Below the pieces are notes generated by a model. The model saw only the letters and a program-made list of their open reading frames with translations, did no database searches and was not told the origin of the DNA. Positions 41,257 through 50,315 of a stretch of DNA of 64,000 nt are shown piece by piece; position 1 is the stretch's first letter, and each line of letters opens with the position of its first letter. The stretch covers positions 62,001 to 126,000 of the forward strand of contig NZ_CAJXJS010000002.1 of NCBI RefSeq assembly GCF_913055165.1. The letters run 5' to 3'. Position numbers and translations under genes: made by a program. The DNA is from an uncultured Devosia sp. GTDB lineage: Bacteria; Pseudomonadota; Alphaproteobacteria; Rhizobiales; Devosiaceae.

Positions 41257-42315
41257 TCAGGACAGACCCAGCATCTTACGATTTGCCGCCTGGTCCGTAC
41301 CACCGCTGGCGAAGTCATCGAAGGCCTTTTCGGTCACGCGGATGATGTAGCTCTTGATAAGCTCGGCACCTTCACGTGCGCCATCCTCGGGGTGTTTGAG
41401 GGCGCATTCCCATTCCAGCACGGCCCAGCCCTTGAAATCATTGGCGGCCATCTTGGCAAAGATTGCCGGGAAATCGACCTGGCCATCGCCGATCGAGCGG
41501 AACCGCCCTGCCCGGTTCACCCAGGACTGAAAGCCGCCATAGACGCCCTGCCGGCCTGTGGGATTGAACTCGGCATCCTTCACGTGGAAGGCCTTGATGC
41601 GATCCTTGTAGATGTCGATGTAGTCCAGATAATCGAGCTGCTGCAGCACGAAGTGGCTCGGATCGTAGAGGAGATTGGCGCGGGGATGGTTGTTCACGCG
41701 CTCAAGGAACATCTCGTACGAGACGCCGTCATGCAGGTCTTCGCCGGGGTGGATTTCGTAGCAGACATCGACACCGGCTTCGTCGAACGCATTGAGGATG
41801 GGCGTCCAGCGGCGGGCCAGTTCGTCAAAGGCTTCCTCGACCAGGCCTGCGGGGCGCTGTGGCCAGGGATAGACATAGGGCCAGGCCAGAGCGCCGGAGA
41901 AAGTGGCGTGGCCAGTCAGCCCAAGGTTTTGAGAGGCCTTGGCAGCGTGCAGCATGGTCTGGACAGCCCATTCCTGGCGGGCCTTCGGATTGCCATGGAC
42001 GCTGGCGGGCGCAAAACCGTCAAAAGCCGTGTCATAGGCCGGATGCACAGCAACCAGCTGGCCCTGCAGGTGCGTCGACAATTCGGTTATCTCAAGGCCA
42101 TGGCTGTTGACGACGCCCTTGATCTCGTCAGCGTAGGTCTTTGAATTTGCGGCTTTCTCGAGGTCAATGAAGCTGGAAACCCAGCTCGGGATCTGCACGC
42201 CCTTATAGCCCAGATCGGCCGCCCACTTGCAGATATTGTCGAGCGTGTCGAAGGGCGCAGTGTCCCCCGCGAACTGAGCCAGGAATATTGCCGGGCCCTT
42301 GATGGTGGTTGCCAT
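41257..42315 (-). CDS. Xylose-isomerase-like TIM barrel (sugar phosphate isomerase/epimerase family)
   Basis: GVDVCYEIHPGEDLHDG, NLLYDPSHFVLQQLDY, IKAFHVKDAEF, GWAVLEWECA. Confidence 0.9.
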   Translation of the reverse strand: MATTIKGPAIFLAQFAGDTAPFDTLDNICKWAADLGYKGVQIPSWVSSFIDLEKAANSKTYADEIKGVVNSHGLEITELSTHLQGQLVAVHPAYDTAFDGFAPASVHGNPKARQEWAVQTMLHAAKASQNLGLTGHATFSGALAWPYVYPWPQRPAGLVEEAFDELARRWTPILNAFDEAGVDVCYEIHPGEDLHDGVSYEMFLERVNNHPRANLLYDPSHFVLQQLDYLDYIDIYKDRIKAFHVKDAEFNPTGRQGVYGGFQSWVNRAGRFRSIGDGQVDFPAIFAKMAANDFKGWAVLEWECALKHPEDGAREGAELIKSYIIRVTEKAFDDFASGGTDQAANRKMLGLS

Positions 42316-42400
42316 GTGGTTTCTCCTCTTGTTGCCCCGCAAGCCGCATGGACGGGGTCAGTCCCTTAGTCACTGCGGGTTGTGGCCCCGCATATATGAC

Positions 42401-42422
42401 GGGCGGCGATTTCTCGCCGCCC
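42401..42422 (-). terminator. Intra-operon stem-loop
   Basis: GGGCGGCGA-tttc-TCGCCGCCC, 9-bp stem downstream of the second Gfo/Idh/MocA gene relative to transcription order. Confidence 0.6.
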
Positions 42423-42480
42423 TGACATGTTAGGCGCTAATCTTGACCGGCATCGCGAGCCTGTCAATGAGGCACGTTCA

Positions 42481-43623
42481 TCAAGCTCGCAGCAAGGCCC
42501 GTGCTTCGGCGATTCCGAGTGCCCGTGGCCGCTCGCAGGTGGTCTTCAGCGTCAACACCTGTCCGGTCTCACCGGCCTCGAGCAGGCCCGTCATGACCTC
42601 CACGACATGCAAGGCAACGTCGAGGCCGCAGCGCGCGGTTTCGCCCGTCTCGATGGATTGCATCATGTCTGCCAGGCCGGCGCAACGATAGTTGGCGCGC
42701 GGAGTGGCCTTGTCGAGATCCTGGTTGGGCTTGCCGAAGGGATGGTCCCACGGCTCGACCGGAGTGCGGGTGCCCTCGATGCCCGTGGTGACCAGGTCGC
42801 CTCCGAAGAAGTTCGGATCCGGCACGAAGATGGAGCCGTCCGTGCCATAGAGCTCGATATTGTGGTGGCCGTGAGCCGCAACGTCCCAGCTGGCGCCGAT
42901 CGTGACGACGGCACCGTTGTGGAACTCGAGAATTCCGTGGATGGTGGTCGGGGTGCCGACCTTGATGATGCTGCCCTTGTTTGGACCGTCGGCAGTCACG
43001 ACCCGCTCAGCACGCGCCATATTGGTGAAGGCCGAAAGCTTCTTCACGGGTCCCAGCAAATGCACCAGATCGGTGATGTAGTACGGACCGAGGTCGAGGA
43101 TGGGGCCGCCACCGGGCTGGAAGAAGAAGTCCGGATTGGGATGCCAGTGCTCCATGCCACGGCTCATCACGTGCGTCGTGCCGCTCATGATCTTGCCGAG
43201 CTTGCCGCTATCGATGATCTCGCGCGCCTGCTGGTGGGCGCCGCCGAGGAATGTGTCGGGCGCCGATCCGACCTTGAGGCCCCGCTCGTCCGCAGCCTTT
43301 TTGAGGGCCAGACCTTCTTCAACGGTCAGCACAAAGGGCTTTTCCGAATAGGAATGCTTGCCGGCCGACACGATGTCCATGGACACCTGATAGTGCGTCG
43401 AAGGGATCGTCAGGTTGACGATGACGTCCAGTTCGCTGTTCTTGAGCAACTCATCGGGAGTCTGGGCGGCAACGCCGAACTCGTCTGCGCGCAGCTTTGC
43501 TGCTTCCGGACGAATATCGGCCACAGCGCGCACTTCGAGACCCTTGAACAGGGGCGCGAGTCGGAGATAGGCGGCGGAGATGTTGCCGGCACCCATGATG
43601 CCGACGCCAAAGGTCTTTGCCAT
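42481..43623 (-). CDS. Gfo/Idh/MocA-family oxidoreductase
   Basis: FGVGIMGAGNISAAYLRLAPLF; SEKPFVLTVEEGLAL; GGPILDLGPYYITDLVHLLGPVK. Confidence 0.92.
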   Translation of the reverse strand: MAKTFGVGIMGAGNISAAYLRLAPLFKGLEVRAVADIRPEAAKLRADEFGVAAQTPDELLKNSELDVIVNLTIPSTHYQVSMDIVSAGKHSYSEKPFVLTVEEGLALKKAADERGLKVGSAPDTFLGGAHQQAREIIDSGKLGKIMSGTTHVMSRGMEHWHPNPDFFFQPGGGPILDLGPYYITDLVHLLGPVKKLSAFTNMARAERVVTADGPNKGSIIKVGTPTTIHGILEFHNGAVVTIGASWDVAAHGHHNIELYGTDGSIFVPDPNFFGGDLVTTGIEGTRTPVEPWDHPFGKPNQDLDKATPRANYRCAGLADMMQSIETGETARCGLDVALHVVEVMTGLLEAGETGQVLTLKTTCERPRALGIAEARALLRA

Positions 43624-43625
43624 TG

Positions 43626-44375
43626 TCAGACTCCGTAGCCCTTCAGGGCGGCTGCGGCATTGCGCGCAAAGCGAATGGCATCGCTCGGCTTGTCATGCTC
43701 GGCCACAAAGTAGCGGGCCTTGGTCTTGGCCTTGATTTCCTTGATGTAATTCGGCCAGTCCAGGGTACCAGTCCCCACATCCGCCCAGCCATCTTCATCG
43801 GTCTTTTCACCGGCAGGGGCAATGTCCTTGACGTGGACTGCGGTGATGCGGTTGCCCAGCTTTTCCATCCAGAAGATCGGATCTTCATTGGCACGGACGA
43901 CCCAGGCGAGGTCCATTTCCCACTGCGTGTCGGGCGAAGCCTCGAGGATCAGCTCGATCGGCGTCTTGCCGTTGGCGTCCTTGCCGAATTCCCAGTGGTG
44001 GTTGTGATAGCCGAAGCCCTTGCCGGCCGCCTTGAAGGCCGCGGCGATCCTGGCGAGACCCTCAGCGAACTCCTGCCAGTTGCCACCACCGGTGCGGAAG
44101 GCCTCGGAAGGCGGTGCTGGACAATAGACGGTCTGGATGCCGACGGTATCGACGATCTTGAGGGCTGCGTCGGTATCCTCCAACTGGCCGTAGCCCATAT
44201 GAGCCGTCGGCATGGTCAGGCCGGCATTCTTGAGGCTCTGGGCGAGTGCTGCCGGGTCGGCGAACTGGCCGCCCCAGCCTTCAACCTGGGTGTAGCCCAG
44301 GCCCGCAAGGGTCTTGAGTGTCTCGTCGAGGGACGCCTCGTTGCGGGCGCTATAAAGCTGATAGGAAAAATCCAT
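43626..44375 (-). CDS. Xylose-isomerase-like TIM barrel (sugar phosphate isomerase/epimerase family)
   Basis: DETLKTLAGLGYTQVEGWGGQF; FGYHNHHWEFGKDANG; ITAVHVKDIAP; YFVAEHDKPSD. Confidence 0.9.
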   Translation of the reverse strand: MDFSYQLYSARNEASLDETLKTLAGLGYTQVEGWGGQFADPAALAQSLKNAGLTMPTAHMGYGQLEDTDAALKIVDTVGIQTVYCPAPPSEAFRTGGGNWQEFAEGLARIAAAFKAAGKGFGYHNHHWEFGKDANGKTPIELILEASPDTQWEMDLAWVVRANEDPIFWMEKLGNRITAVHVKDIAPAGEKTDEDGWADVGTGTLDWPNYIKEIKAKTKARYFVAEHDKPSDAIRFARNAAAALKGYGV

Positions 44376-44503
44376 GTTAGGCCTCATCGTGAAATTGAGT
44401 GCGTAGTCAGGTCGCGCCGGGAGATAGCCTCACCAGGGGCGAGCGTCGCTGCGCCCGGACAGAACGACTGCCGCAAAAGTAAAATCGGGTGCCAAAATCG
44501 GCG

Positions 44504-44527
44504 GAAAGGCGCCCATAGGCGCCTTTC
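44504..44527 (-). terminator. Stem-loop between the ABC half and catabolic half of the sugar operon
   Basis: GAAAGGCGCC-cata-GGCGCCTTTC, 10-bp stem downstream of the ATPase gene stop. Confidence 0.7.
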
Positions 44528-44542
44528 GCTTTTCAGGGAAAT

Positions 44543-45628
44543 CTACAGGCGCCGCTCGCTTGTGGCGTCGAACATGGAGCCTCGCGCAATATCGAAGCCA
44601 AGGGTGACCTTGTCTCCATCCTTGAGTTCGATGTCGCTGCTGCAGCGGAAGGTCAGAGTCTGCCCGCCGACGCGCGTATAGGCGACGACTTCCGCGCCCA
44701 TCGGTTCAACGATTTCGATTTCGCAGGGAACAGAGAAGCTGGACTTGGCAGCTTCCTCCCCGATCGAAACATGCTCGGGACGGATGCCCAGGACCACTTT
44801 GGTCCCATCCGCGGGCTTGCTATCAAAGGCATAGTCCCCAACGGGGATGCGCAGATCGGCGAACTCAAAGGTCTTGCCACCGTCGGTCAGCTTGCCCTCG
44901 AAGAAGTTCATGGACGGCGAGCCGATAAAGCTGGCGACGTAGAGATTGACCGGGCGGTTATAGACGCCGCTGGGGGTATCGAACTGCTGGATGACACCAT
45001 TGCGCATGATCGCGATGCGATCGGCCAAGGTCATGGCTTCGACCTGATCGTGGGTCACATAGACCATAGTGTTCTTCAGCCGCTGATGCAGGCGCTTGAT
45101 TTCCACTCGCAGGTCCGAGCGCAGCTTGGCGTCGAGGTTGGAGAGTGGTTCGTCAAACAGGAAGACGTCCACATCGCGCACAAGGGCACGACCAATCGCA
45201 ACGCGCTGGCGCTGACCACCGGACAGGGCCGCGGGCTTGCGTTCGAGCAGAGGTTCGATCTGAAGAATTTCGGCAGCGCGCTTCACGCGCTGTTCGATCT
45301 CGGCTTTGGGCAAACCGGCGTTCTTGAGGCCGAACGAAAGGTTCCCGCGAACCGACATCTGCGGATAGAGCGCATAGGACTGGAACACCATGCCGATGCC
45401 GCGCTGCGACGGCTCGGACCAGGTAACGTTCTTGCCCTTGATGAAAATCTGTCCGTCGGTGATGTCGAGCAGACCGGCAATGCAGTTGAGCAAGGTTGAC
45501 TTGCCGCAACCCGATGAGCCGAGGAGGACGATGAACTCGCCTTCCTTCACATCGAGATCAAGGCTCTTGAGAACGCTGACATTGCCGAAGTTGAGCGTCA
45601 GATTTTTGACCTGAATGGAATAGTCCAT
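44543..45628 (-). CDS. Carbohydrate ABC transporter ATP-binding protein (UgpC/MsmK type)
   Basis: Walker A GSSGCGKSTLLNCIAGL, LSGGQRQRVAIGRALVRDVDVFLFDEPLSNLDAKLR, C-terminal TOBE-like region. Confidence 0.95.
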   Translation of the reverse strand: MDYSIQVKNLTLNFGNVSVLKSLDLDVKEGEFIVLLGSSGCGKSTLLNCIAGLLDITDGQIFIKGKNVTWSEPSQRGIGMVFQSYALYPQMSVRGNLSFGLKNAGLPKAEIEQRVKRAAEILQIEPLLERKPAALSGGQRQRVAIGRALVRDVDVFLFDEPLSNLDAKLRSDLRVEIKRLHQRLKNTMVYVTHDQVEAMTLADRIAIMRNGVIQQFDTPSGVYNRPVNLYVASFIGSPSMNFFEGKLTDGGKTFEFADLRIPVGDYAFDSKPADGTKVVLGIRPEHVSIGEEAAKSSFSVPCEIEIVEPMGAEVVAYTRVGGQTLTFRCSSDIELKDGDKVTLGFDIARGSMFDATSERRL

Positions 45629-45632
45629 GGGA

Positions 45633-46586
45633 TTAGCCTTTCACGGCACCGGCGGCGATGCCGCGCACAAAGAGCCTGCCGGAGACAAAGTAGACGAATA
45701 GCGGGACAAGACCGGTGAGCACGGTGGCCGCCATGTTGACGTTGTATTCCTTCACGCCCTGAACCGAGTTCACAATATTATTGAGCTGCACGGTCATGGG
45801 GTAGAGCTCGGGCTTGGTGAACACGACGCCGAACAGGAAGTCGTTCCAAATACCAGTCACCTGAAGGATGATGGCCACCACGAAGATCGGGATCGACATC
45901 GGCAGCATGATCTGGAAGTAAATCCGCCAGAACCCTGCCCCGTCCACGCGTGCTGCCTTGAACAGTTCTTCAGGCAGTGAGGAGAAGTAATTCCGGAACA
46001 GCAGTGTCAGGATCGGCATGCCGAAGATGGAATGCACCAGAACCAGCCCCTGCAAGGTACCGTAAATACCCAGTTCGCGAAGCAGAATCACCATCGGATA
46101 GAGCATCACCTGGTAAGGGATGAACGAACCGAAGATCAGGATCGTGAAGAAGATGTCCGAACCCTTGAACTTCCAGTTGATCAGGGCATAGCCGTTGATC
46201 GAAGCGATCAGGATGGACACCACAACCGAAGGTATGGTGATCCGTGCGGAATTCCAGAAGCCGCGCGAAAGACCATCACAGTTCAAGCCAGTACAGGCCT
46301 CCGCCCAGGCCTTCACCCAAGGCTGGAATGTGACCTCCATAGGCGGAGCGAAAATATTGCCCAGACGAACCTCTGGCATGCCCTTGAGTGAGGTCATGAT
46401 CATCACCCAGAGAGGCAAGGCGTAGTATACGCACACTACAAACAGTGTGCCGTAGATCATGATGTTGCGTGGCGAGATGCGACGCTGCGGCTTTGCACCG
46501 CGGGCGCCGGTCATTTCGGCCGAAGCCGATGACACGCCCGCTGCACTGCCTGGAAGAGCGGTATCAGACACGCTTCTTTCCTCCAA
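45633..46586 (-). CDS. Carbohydrate ABC transporter permease
   Basis: Six-TM; EELFKAARVDGAGFWRIYFQIMLPMSIPI. Confidence 0.93.
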   Translation of the reverse strand: MEERSVSDTALPGSAAGVSSASAEMTGARGAKPQRRISPRNIMIYGTLFVVCVYYALPLWVMIMTSLKGMPEVRLGNIFAPPMEVTFQPWVKAWAEACTGLNCDGLSRGFWNSARITIPSVVVSILIASINGYALINWKFKGSDIFFTILIFGSFIPYQVMLYPMVILLRELGIYGTLQGLVLVHSIFGMPILTLLFRNYFSSLPEELFKAARVDGAGFWRIYFQIMLPMSIPIFVVAIILQVTGIWNDFLFGVVFTKPELYPMTVQLNNIVNSVQGVKEYNVNMAATVLTGLVPLFVYFVSGRLFVRGIAAGAVKG

Positions 46587-47454
46587 ATTCGAGGTAAGCC
46601 CACGGAATGAGCACGATCAACACCGAGAGCAACATCATGCTCGAGGCCGCAAAGCCCTGGGCGAGATTCTGCGCCTGGAACATGTAGTCGTACACGTACA
46701 TTGCCGGGACCTGGCTTGCATTGCCGGGGCCACCAGAAGTCTGGGCAACCACAAGGTCATAGAGGCGGATGATGCCGGAAGCGACAATAACCAGCGTCGT
46801 GATGAAGACAGCGCGCATCATTGGAATGATGATGAAGACGTAGACTTTCCAGCGCGGAATGCCATCCACCCGCGCAGCTTTCCAGATTTCTTCGTCGATA
46901 CCACGCAGACCAGCGAGCATCAGGCACATGACAAAACCCGTACCCTGCCAGAGCCCGGCGATGAGCAGGCCAAACAGGACAGTCTGCGGATTGTTCAGGG
47001 GATCAAAGGAGAACCAATCCATACCAAGACTGCGAGCGATATGCTCGATGCCAAACTGGGGATTGAGAACCCACTGCCACACCAAGCCCGTCACGATGAA
47101 TGACAAGGCGAAAGGATAAAGCATGACTGTGCGGAAGGCGTCTTCGAAGCGGATCTTCTGATCCATCAGGACTGCCAGCAGAAAACCGATCGTGATGGTA
47201 AAGACCAGACTGAAAACGCCGTAAAGCATCAGGTTCTGGATCGAGACGAGCCATCGGCTGGTCGACCACAGACGTTCATATTGCTCAAAGCCAACAAAGT
47301 TCAGCCTGGGGAGCAACTTAGAATCAGTAAAAGAATAGACGACGGTCCATAGAGTACCGCCGACGAATACGACGAGCGCAGTAAAGACCATCGGAATGGC
47401 CGCGATCTTCGCGTTGATATTTCGGAACAGACGTCCGGGCTGAAAGCCTGCCAC
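46564..47454 (-). CDS. Carbohydrate ABC transporter permease
   Basis: EEIWKAARVDGIPRWKVYVFIIIPMMRAVF; GTG start at VAGFQPGRLF preferred over the 47514 start because the latter spans a hairpin. Confidence 0.92.
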   Translation of the reverse strand: MAGFQPGRLFRNINAKIAAIPMVFTALVVFVGGTLWTVVYSFTDSKLLPRLNFVGFEQYERLWSTSRWLVSIQNLMLYGVFSLVFTITIGFLLAVLMDQKIRFEDAFRTVMLYPFALSFIVTGLVWQWVLNPQFGIEHIARSLGMDWFSFDPLNNPQTVLFGLLIAGLWQGTGFVMCLMLAGLRGIDEEIWKAARVDGIPRWKVYVFIIIPMMRAVFITTLVIVASGIIRLYDLVVAQTSGGPGNASQVPAMYVYDYMFQAQNLAQGFAASSMMLLSVLIVLIPWAYLEFGGKKRV

Positions 47455-47485
47455 TCTGCGCCCCCTTATTCCCTTAAGACGGATT

Positions 47486-47511
47486 CGGGGCCGCCCGAAA
47501 AGGCGGCCCCG
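47486..47511 (-). terminator. Strong stem-loop between substrate-binding protein and first permease
   Basis: CGGGGCCGCC-cgaaaa-GGCGGCCCCG, 10-bp stem. Confidence 0.75.
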
Positions 47512-47525
47512 CATTCAGATCGAAA

Positions 47526-48752
47526 TCAGAGACCCGACTTCAGGTTGGCAACCCACTGAGCATGGGCGTCTTCCGGCGACATGTCAGACTTCCAGAACTC
47601 GACCATCAGGTCTTCGTTCTGCTTCGTCACGTCCGGCGACCAGACCATGTCACCCGAGGGGAGGATGTTGCCAGAAGCAAGCAGTTCCAGACCCTTCTTC
47701 ATGCAGTCATTGGCAGCCGACAGGTCGACGTCGCCGCGGATCGGGAGCGAACCCTTCTTCAGGTTAAAGTCAACCTGGACTTCAGGCGAGACGAGGAGAG
47801 CAGCCAGGCGCTTCTGGGCAGCTTCCTGCTCTGGATCGTCGAGCTTGGGGAAGTAGAACGCGTCACCGCCGGTCGACAGATAGGCATTCAGACCAAGACC
47901 GGGCAGACAGGTGTAGTCTTCACCAGCAACTTCACCGGCAACCTGGAACTCACCCTGAGCCCAGTCACCCATGATCTGACCACCAGCTTCGTCGGTGATC
48001 ACGAGATTGGTTGCCTGGTTCCAGTCCTGAACGGTGGACTTGGCAGCCAGTGCACGAGCGTCAGCGACGGCCTGGAAGACGGCGGCGTATTCCGGACCAG
48101 CGGCAACGTCCATGTTCTTCTCGACGTTCACCTGCTTCCAGACGTCAAGACCGGCAACGGCGATCGAGATGGCGCCGAAGGCCAGGTTCGACTGCCAGGG
48201 CTGATTGCCCAGAGCCAGCGGGATCTTGCCAGCAGCTTCGAGCTGCGGAGCGGTTTCCACGAATTCGTTCCAGTTGGTCGGAACAGGGATACCGGCATCT
48301 TCGTAGGCCTTGTTCGACAGCCACAGCCATTCGGGCGAGTGGATGTTGACCGGCGCACAATAGATGCGACCATCGACGGTGCAGGCATCCAGAAGGGACG
48401 GCGGGAACACCACTTCCTTCCAGTTGTTCTCTTCGGCAACGTCCGTCAGATCGAGCATCAGACCGGCTTCGACCAGTTCCAGGGCCTGCTGGCCGTGGTT
48501 GAACTGGGTCGCACCCATCGGGTCACCGCCGGTGATGCGGCTGATCATGATCGGACGAGCCGTACCGCCGCCGCCGGCAATGGCGCCGTCGATCCAGTGG
48601 TCGCCCGAAGCGTCGAACGCCTTGGCGAGTTCGGCCACAGCGGCAGCCTCACCACCGGAAGTCCACCAGTGCGTGACTTCAAGATCGGTTGCATAGGCCG
48701 TGGAGCCAAGGAAAGCAGTTGCCATAGCGGCAACCACTGCAAACTTTTTCAT
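47526..48752 (-). CDS. Carbohydrate ABC transporter substrate-binding protein
   Basis: Signal peptide MKKFAVVAAMATAFLGSTAYA; LEVTHWWTSGGEAAAVAELAKAF. Confidence 0.94.
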   Translation of the reverse strand: MKKFAVVAAMATAFLGSTAYATDLEVTHWWTSGGEAAAVAELAKAFDASGDHWIDGAIAGGGGTARPIMISRITGGDPMGATQFNHGQQALELVEAGLMLDLTDVAEENNWKEVVFPPSLLDACTVDGRIYCAPVNIHSPEWLWLSNKAYEDAGIPVPTNWNEFVETAPQLEAAGKIPLALGNQPWQSNLAFGAISIAVAGLDVWKQVNVEKNMDVAAGPEYAAVFQAVADARALAAKSTVQDWNQATNLVITDEAGGQIMGDWAQGEFQVAGEVAGEDYTCLPGLGLNAYLSTGGDAFYFPKLDDPEQEAAQKRLAALLVSPEVQVDFNLKKGSLPIRGDVDLSAANDCMKKGLELLASGNILPSGDMVWSPDVTKQNEDLMVEFWKSDMSPEDAHAQWVANLKSGL

Positions 48753-48843
48753 AGGTTGTCCTCCCAACGAACACGAGGAGCAAATGCTCCAGCGATGCAC
48801 CAGTCGCATGGCTGCCCTTCCAATGTGGCAGCCCACAACTGTG

Positions 48844-48892
48844 TGTAATCGATTGCACGGCTCAGTGCAAACTGGTTGTGCAATCGATTTCA
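48844..48892. promoter_or_regulatory. Paired LacI-type operator half/complete palindromes
   Basis: TGTAATCGATTGCA (48844..48857) and TGCAATCGATTTCA (48879..48892), centres 35 bp apart, between the divergent substrate-binding protein and lacI-type regulator genes. Confidence 0.72.
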
Positions 48893-48976
48893 AGAGTTTC
48901 ATACAAGCCTTGCGGAGATGTCAAGATCGATTTAGACCGATTGCATGACTGACAGCGGGAGGGGGCGCTGCCAGGG

Positions 48977-50023
48977 ATGACCGAAACTAGAAAAACACCG
49001 ACAATTCAAGATGTTGCGCGCTTTGCGAAAGTATCAACCGCAACTGTAAGCCGCGCCTTGTCGAGCCCCGACAGGGTCAGCGAGGGGACACGTGCGCGCA
49101 TTTCCGAGGCCATCCGTGTAACCGGTTACACTTTGAACCAGGCGGCTCGTTCCTTGCGCCAGCGCACGGCAAAAACGATCCTGGTTGCCTTGCCCGACAT
49201 TCGCAATTCCTTTTTCTCCTCCATACTCGATGCTGTTGAGCGCGAGGCCACCAACCGGGGCTATGGTGTTCTTGTTGCCAATCTCTTCCTGGCCCGAACG
49301 CCCGCGCAACGGCTCCAGGACTACATGCTTTCCAATCGTGCGGACGGCCTGCTGCTGCTCGACGGCTCGCTCGATCCCGGCACCCTGCAAGCGCTTGTGC
49401 GCGCCCCCAATTCGGTGCCGTTGGTCGTGGCCTGCGAGGAGATACCCAATTCCGGATTTCACACCGTTCTAACCGACAATGTCGTGGCGGCCGAACGCGC
49501 GACCCGGCACCTGATCGATTTGGGGCATCGTCATATCGCGCATTTGCTGGGGCCCGATCACAACGTCGTGGCACGCGACCGCATGGCCGGGTACGCAAAC
49601 GCGCTGAACCGTGCGGGTCTTGCCATGCGGCAGCAGTGGTTGTTTCGGGGCAATTTCGACATTGAGAGGGGATTTGCCGCAGCAGCTCACTTCATGTCGC
49701 TCAGCGAACGGCCTACGGCAGTATTTGCGGCCAATGACGAATCGGCGATCGGATTCCTGTCCGGCCTCCGCCAATACGGGATACTTTGTCCTCGTGATAT
49801 TTCACTGGTCGGCTTTGATGATCTGGGCGTCGCGGCCCACTATGCCCCGCCGCTTACGACAATGCGCCAGCCGCGCGAATTGATCGGGCGCATGGCGGCC
49901 GAAGCCCTGATTGATATCCTTGAAGATGACGACCATCAGCGCGCGCCGCTCCGAATCGTTCTCAACTCCGAATTGATTGTGCGCGAAAGTACCGCGCATG
50001 TGCCCATGAGAGGACAGGACTGA
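48977..50023 (+). CDS. LacI-family transcriptional regulator
   Basis: TIQDVARFAKVSTATVSRALSSPDRVSEGTRARI HTH plus periplasmic-binding-like domain. Confidence 0.95.
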   Translation: MTETRKTPTIQDVARFAKVSTATVSRALSSPDRVSEGTRARISEAIRVTGYTLNQAARSLRQRTAKTILVALPDIRNSFFSSILDAVEREATNRGYGVLVANLFLARTPAQRLQDYMLSNRADGLLLLDGSLDPGTLQALVRAPNSVPLVVACEEIPNSGFHTVLTDNVVAAERATRHLIDLGHRHIAHLLGPDHNVVARDRMAGYANALNRAGLAMRQQWLFRGNFDIERGFAAAAHFMSLSERPTAVFAANDESAIGFLSGLRQYGILCPRDISLVGFDDLGVAAHYAPPLTTMRQPRELIGRMAAEALIDILEDDDHQRAPLRIVLNSELIVRESTAHVPMRGQD

Positions 50024-50079
50024 TCGCTGCTCTAGGGGTATGGCCTTGGTGGCAAAATGAGGTAAACAGGCCTCGGTCC

Positions 50080-50156
50080 GGTCCCGTAGCTCAGCTGGAT
50101 AGAGCAGCAGCCTTCTAAGCTGTTGGTCACAGGTTCGAATCCTGTCGGGATCGCCA
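50080..50156 (+). tRNA. tRNA-Arg(TCT)
   Basis: GGTCCCG/CGGGATC acceptor, anticodon loop CTTCTAA, GGTTCGAATCC, encoded CCA. Confidence 0.95.
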
Positions 50157-50315
50157 CCTCGCCCATCTCACCAATAGCCAGGCCGCTTGGGTGAACATCG
50201 GCGGCGCATGGGCACCGATCGGGAATCCGGATCGGCTGATTTGTCCCCAGAAGGTGGTCTGGATGTCGATAAAGGTTGTCCACATCCACGAATTGCGCCA
50301 ACGTAGCAGCCTAAT

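Noticed and set aside
39882-41345. 487-aa plus-strand ORF opposite the Gfo/Idh/MocA gene
   Set aside because: Shadow ORF; true coding signal is on the minus strand.
47562-48848. 428-aa plus-strand ORF opposite the sugar binding protein
   Set aside because: Shadow ORF opposite a clear signal-peptide-bearing binding protein.
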